Part shown: piece after piece, positions 4,873 through 7,466 of the stretch
Numbering within the stretch: the first letter of the stretch is position 1
How the letters are laid out: each line of letters begins with the position of its first letter
Assembly (NCBI GenBank): GCA_025934545.1
Contig: JAICXV010000094.1
Span: forward strand, 1 to 7,466
Length of the DNA stretch: 7,466 nt
Direction of reading: 5' to 3'
Origin: Verrucomicrobiia bacterium
GTDB taxonomy: Bacteria > Verrucomicrobiota > Verrucomicrobiia > Limisphaerales > Palsa-1400
The notes under the pieces: generated by a model
The model's database searches: none
Seen by the model: the letters and a program-made list of their open reading frames with translations, nothing else
What the model was told of the DNA's origin: nothing
Made by a program: the position numbers and the translations under genes

Positions 4873-5763
4873 CTACCGCCGGCTGCGCTCCTTCGGTTCA
4901 TAAGGCTGAGCGCCCTGGCGTAATTTGCCGGAATCCGTTTCAAAACGTGCAGCAGTGCCAGTGTCTTCCGCCGAACTCGGAGCAGGCACGCCATAATAAG
5001 AACAAATAGTTCGTTCGTCGGTGTCGCTCAAATCGCCGCCTGCCTCGAACGTCGGTGCGTCCTTGATTTTTTCTTCCGCGAACGGCAGCCGAACAACTTT
5101 TGACGCGTCATTCACCGTCGCCGACTGCGCGGGAACAATATGATTCTTTCCCAACACCCAACTGGTCTTCACGCCCAGGAAGGTCGGTTGTCCGTTGTCG
5201 TTCACCCACAAATTATTGACCGTGCCGATTTTCGTATTGGACGAGTCCTGGACTTCATAACCAACCAGCGTTTGCGAATTTCCGCGAACGCGATGCCATG
5301 CCGCGCGCGCTGCTGCCCGCGCCTCGGTCCAACCCAACGTCGACGACTTCGCGTTCTGTTCGTATTCGCGCCGCAAATCCGCTTCCGAATCTTCAAACGT
5401 CCGCCCTTGGCGACCGTAACGGTCGTAACCCGTATAACCGGTGCGATAAGCATCACTGTATTCGTCATAGGGACGCTCGCGACCAAATGTTTGCGTCGCA
5501 TGATTCTCGCGCCAGTAAGCATCTTCGCGAGTCGGATCGATTTTTTCCGCGATGCCCTTGCCGGCCAGACCGCCGACAACTGCTCCGCCGATAATTCCGG
5601 CAACCGTTCCGACTGGACCGGCTACACTACCAATAGCCGCACCTGTGGCCGCGCCGCCAACCGCCGCGCCAACACCCGTTCCCACCGGATGCGACCCCGG
5701 AGCGCCCGTAATAGGATCCCGATTAGCATCTGTTTTCCGATTCGTTTTTTTCTCATCAGCCAT
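4873..5763 (-). CDS. Glycine-zipper and PRC-barrel domain protein
   Basis: A 296-residue protein with three parts. Residues 1-27 are polar. Residues 28-70 are a glycine/alanine-rich zipper (GAAVGGAATGAAIGSVAG and onwards), a membrane-inserting or oligomerising segment with no classical signal peptide. Residues 80-160 hold DAYWRENHATQTF, YDEYSDAYRTGYTGYDRYG, FEDSEADLRREY and ARAAWHRV, a conserved block I know from small proteobacterial stress-type hypothetical proteins. Residues about 165-235 form a PRC-barrel: LVGYEVQDSSNTKIGTVNNLW, then HIVPAQSATVNDASKVVRLP. The tail contains DERTICSYYGV, as commonly found after PRC-barrels. PRC-barrels bind other proteins or RNA; the precise role here is unknown, perhaps envelope stress. 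The ATG at 5763 has AGGAG 10 bases upstream. The gene is transcribed singly, with its own terminator, and diverges from the ABC transporter. Confidence 0.85.
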   Translation of the reverse strand: MADEKKTNRKTDANRDPITGAPGSHPVGTGVGAAVGGAATGAAIGSVAGPVGTVAGIIGGAVVGGLAGKGIAEKIDPTREDAYWRENHATQTFGRERPYDEYSDAYRTGYTGYDRYGRQGRTFEDSEADLRREYEQNAKSSTLGWTEARAAARAAWHRVRGNSQTLVGYEVQDSSNTKIGTVNNLWVNDNGQPTFLGVKTSWVLGKNHIVPAQSATVNDASKVVRLPFAEEKIKDAPTFEAGGDLSDTDERTICSYYGVPAPSSAEDTGTAARFETDSGKLRQGAQPYEPKERSRR

Positions 5764-5952
5764 AAATACAATTCTCCTGATTCCTTGATGTTTAAAGAAG
5801 ACACACCAACTCTCGCGGCACTTTTAGTAACCACAACGCGGGCCAACCTGTTTTTTCCGGTGGGGCAAACAACTATACACTCGACCCTCCATTACAATCG
5901 GACGACGCATTTATACTGTTTAAGGACCTCGCCACTTTGTAACTTTTCCGCC
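5764..5952. other. Divergent intergenic region, promoters not resolved
   Basis: This 189-base stretch must hold the promoters of both the PRC-barrel gene (minus) and the ABC genes (plus). TATACT at 5912-5917 could be a -10 for the plus strand, but the nearest -35-like sequence is only 14-15 bases away. On the minus strand no convincing pair was found. No RNA gene or repeat is evident. Confidence 0.4.
5774..5778 (-). promoter_or_regulatory. Shine-Dalgarno AGGAG for the PRC-barrel gene
   Basis: AGGAG on the minus strand is 10 bases before ATG 5763. It is the clearest ribosome binding site in the window and fixes the start of this gene; the pseudopilin genes by contrast depend on overlapping stops and starts. 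Confidence 0.65.
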
Positions 5953-6786
5953 ATGGAAACGTTGCCGCCGGTGTTAACACAAATCCCGCAAGTCCAGGAC
6001 GCTCTCATTTCCGTCGACGGCCTCACCAAACTGTATGGCGATTTTCCCGCCGTCACCGATCTTTCATTCTCCGTGCGCCCCGGCGAAGTGATCGGCCTGG
6101 TCGGCCCAAACGGCGCGGGCAAAACGACAACGTTGCGCTGCCTCGCGGGAATTATCCCGCCATCGCGCGGTTCGATTCGCGTTTGCGGCTTTGACATGGC
6201 TTCGCAAACCGTCGAAGCCAAACGACGTCTCGCATTTTTTTCCGATGAACCGCGCTTGTTCGATTACCTGACCGTCAACCAACACCTCGCCTTTACCGCG
6301 CGCATCTATAACGTGCACAACTACGAACCGCTTGGCCGCGCTTTGCTCGAAGAACTCGAGATAGCTGATAAAGCGGACAAATTGCCCAGCGAACTTTCGC
6401 GCGGCATGAAACAAAAATTGATGATTGCGTGCGGTCTGCTGCATGCGCCGCAAGTGATCTTCTTCGACGAACCGCTCACGGGCCTCGATCCAATCGGCAT
6501 TCGTCGTATGAAAGATTCGATTTTGAAACGCGCCCGCGCCGGCGCGGCAATTCTTATTAGTTCGCATCTGCTGCATTTGCTGGAAGAAGTTTGCTCGCAT
6601 GTTTTGATTTTGAAGAACGGCCGCAAAATCGTCGATGGCAGCCTCGCCGATGTCCGTAAACGTTTTTCTGAATTGCCCGAAGGCGCGAACCTCGAAGAAG
6701 TTTTCTTCCGCGTCACCGAAGAAACAACCAACGCCCGCCCTGCCGCGACGCCGCCGCCGGTTCCATCGCAGAAAGGCACGCCATGA
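5953..6786 (+). CDS. ABC transporter ATP-binding protein
   Basis: A 277-residue ATPase of the drug/Nod-factor/CcmA-like exporter class. Motifs in order: Walker A GPNGAGKT (51-58), signature LSRGMKQK (148-155), Walker B VIFFDEP (168-174), D-loop GLDP (177-180) and switch His205 in ISSH. The usual Q-loop glutamine is replaced by an acidic position (FFSDEP, 95-100), a variation common in this class. It hydrolyses ATP at the cytoplasmic face to drive the partner permease, encoded next. The open frame extends upstream to 5140, but that part is antisense to the PRC-barrel gene and shows no ABC homology; the ATG at 5953 gives the normal N-terminus with ALISVDGLTKLYG. No Shine-Dalgarno sequence is obvious. 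The C-terminal 25 residues are a Pro/Ala-rich tail. The substrate cannot be told from sequence. Confidence 0.95.
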   Translation: METLPPVLTQIPQVQDALISVDGLTKLYGDFPAVTDLSFSVRPGEVIGLVGPNGAGKTTTLRCLAGIIPPSRGSIRVCGFDMASQTVEAKRRLAFFSDEPRLFDYLTVNQHLAFTARIYNVHNYEPLGRALLEELEIADKADKLPSELSRGMKQKLMIACGLLHAPQVIFFDEPLTGLDPIGIRRMKDSILKRARAGAAILISSHLLHLLEEVCSHVLILKNGRKIVDGSLADVRKRFSELPEGANLEEVFFRVTEETTNARPAATPPPVPSQKGTP

Positions 6787-7466
6787 TTCTTCAAGCGTTC
6801 GCCTTTTACACATACAACAGTTGGAGGAACGTGCTCCTCACGCGTTTCCGTCGATTGCGCCAACCGAAATATCTTTTTGGAGCGATCGTTGGCGTCGCTT
6901 ATTTTTATTTATTCGTCAACATGCGCGCGACCACGGGGCGGCAGGGCGGCATTCCCGCATGGCAACCATCGCCGGAAACAACCGTTCTTATGCACACGAT
7001 AGGGACAGCGGTCATTTTTGTGCTGTTCCTTTTGAAATGGATTTTCCCCGCCGAACGCGCCGGCCTCGTCTTTACTGAAGCGGAAATCGCGTTTCTATTT
7101 CCCGCGCCGATCAGCCGTCGTGCGCTCATCAATTTCAAATTGCTCCGCACACAACTCATGATCCTGCTCAGCGCGATCATGATTACAATTTTTGGCCGCG
7201 CCTGGGGCGGCAGCAATCCGATTATTCGTGTGTTGGGATGGTGGATTGTTTTCGCGACGATGAGCTTCCATTCGATCGGCAGTTCGTTCGTCGTCAGTGG
7301 ACTGACCGAGCGCGGATTGACCACCTGGAAACGTCGCATCACCGTTTTCCTCATCATCGCGGCCACACTCGCTACTGTCGGTTGGTATACCGCTCAAACC
7401 GCGCCGCCCCCGCCGTCCCTGCACGGACCGAATGACGCAAAAGAACTCCAAAAATATTTCCTCGAC
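6783..7466 (+). CDS. Putative ABC exporter permease (3' end outside window)
   Basis: The first 228 residues of a membrane protein; the gene continues past the window. It overlaps the ATPase gene by ATGA, so the two are translationally coupled and form one transporter. Hydrophobic segments lie at about residues 30-46, 67-88, 125-137, 150-171 and 186-202. The stretch FTEAEIAFLFPAPISRRALI (97-116), followed by NFKLLRTQL, is a cytoplasmic-loop motif I associate with the 'putative ABC exporter' permease family (PF16962). A proline-rich run (PPPPS, 208-212) begins an extracytoplasmic loop. Substrate unknown. Confidence 0.88.
   Translation, partial: MILQAFAFYTYNSWRNVLLTRFRRLRQPKYLFGAIVGVAYFYLFVNMRATTGRQGGIPAWQPSPETTVLMHTIGTAVIFVLFLLKWIFPAERAGLVFTEAEIAFLFPAPISRRALINFKLLRTQLMILLSAIMITIFGRAWGGSNPIIRVLGWWIVFATMSFHSIGSSFVVSGLTERGLTTWKRRITVFLIIAATLATVGWYTAQTAPPPPSLHGPNDAKELQKYFLD

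Noticed and set aside
5140..5952. In-frame upstream extension of the ABC ATPase reading frame (271 extra codons)
   Set aside because: It is antisense to the well-supported PRC-barrel gene, has no recognisable domain, and the ATG at 5953 gives a normal ABC N-terminus.
6064..6813. Minus-strand open frame of 249 codons
   Set aside because: Antisense shadow of the ABC ATPase, whose full motif set is on the plus strand.

Overview
The window looks like a chromosomal segment of a Verrucomicrobia-type bacterium (Limisphaerales/Pedosphaera-like). This is inferred from three things: a run of large pseudopilins with the 'AFTLIEL' style of prepilin motif, short dispersed repeats of kinds familiar from such genomes, and an ABC transporter with a 'putative ABC exporter' permease. 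No rRNA or other taxonomic marker is present, so the assignment is only inference.

Positions 1-3995, all on the minus strand, hold five consecutive genes for type II secretion/type IV pilus-like pseudopilins. In transcription order they are a GspG-like protein, a second GspG-like protein carrying the DPWGNPY signature, a GspH/FimT-like protein, a GspI/PilV-like protein, and a GspJ/PilW-like protein whose 3' end runs off the window. Junctions are tight (TAATG, ATGA, a 4-base gap, TTGA), so the five are almost certainly one translationally coupled operon. No ATPase, inner-membrane platform, secretin or prepilin peptidase gene is visible here.

Positions 3988-4717, also minus, hold a BrnT/BrnA-like type II toxin-antitoxin pair with a good sigma-70 type promoter and tandem palindromes at its transcription start. 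The antitoxin gene overlaps or abuts the first pseudopilin gene, so the toxin-antitoxin promoter may also feed the pseudopilin operon.

Positions 4804-5763, minus, hold a gene for a glycine-zipper/PRC-barrel protein that ends at a clear intrinsic terminator. Diverging from it on the plus strand (5953 to the window end) are an ABC transporter ATPase and its overlapping permease, which is cut off by the window edge.

The most unusual aspect is how the prepilin leaders are built. In at least two pseudopilin genes the start region and N-terminal leader are made of short dispersed intergenic-type repeats (1515-1608 and 3151-3261), one including a 7-bp tandem array that would shift the reading frame if its copy number changed. 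The conserved hydrophobic pilin helix begins just downstream in each case.
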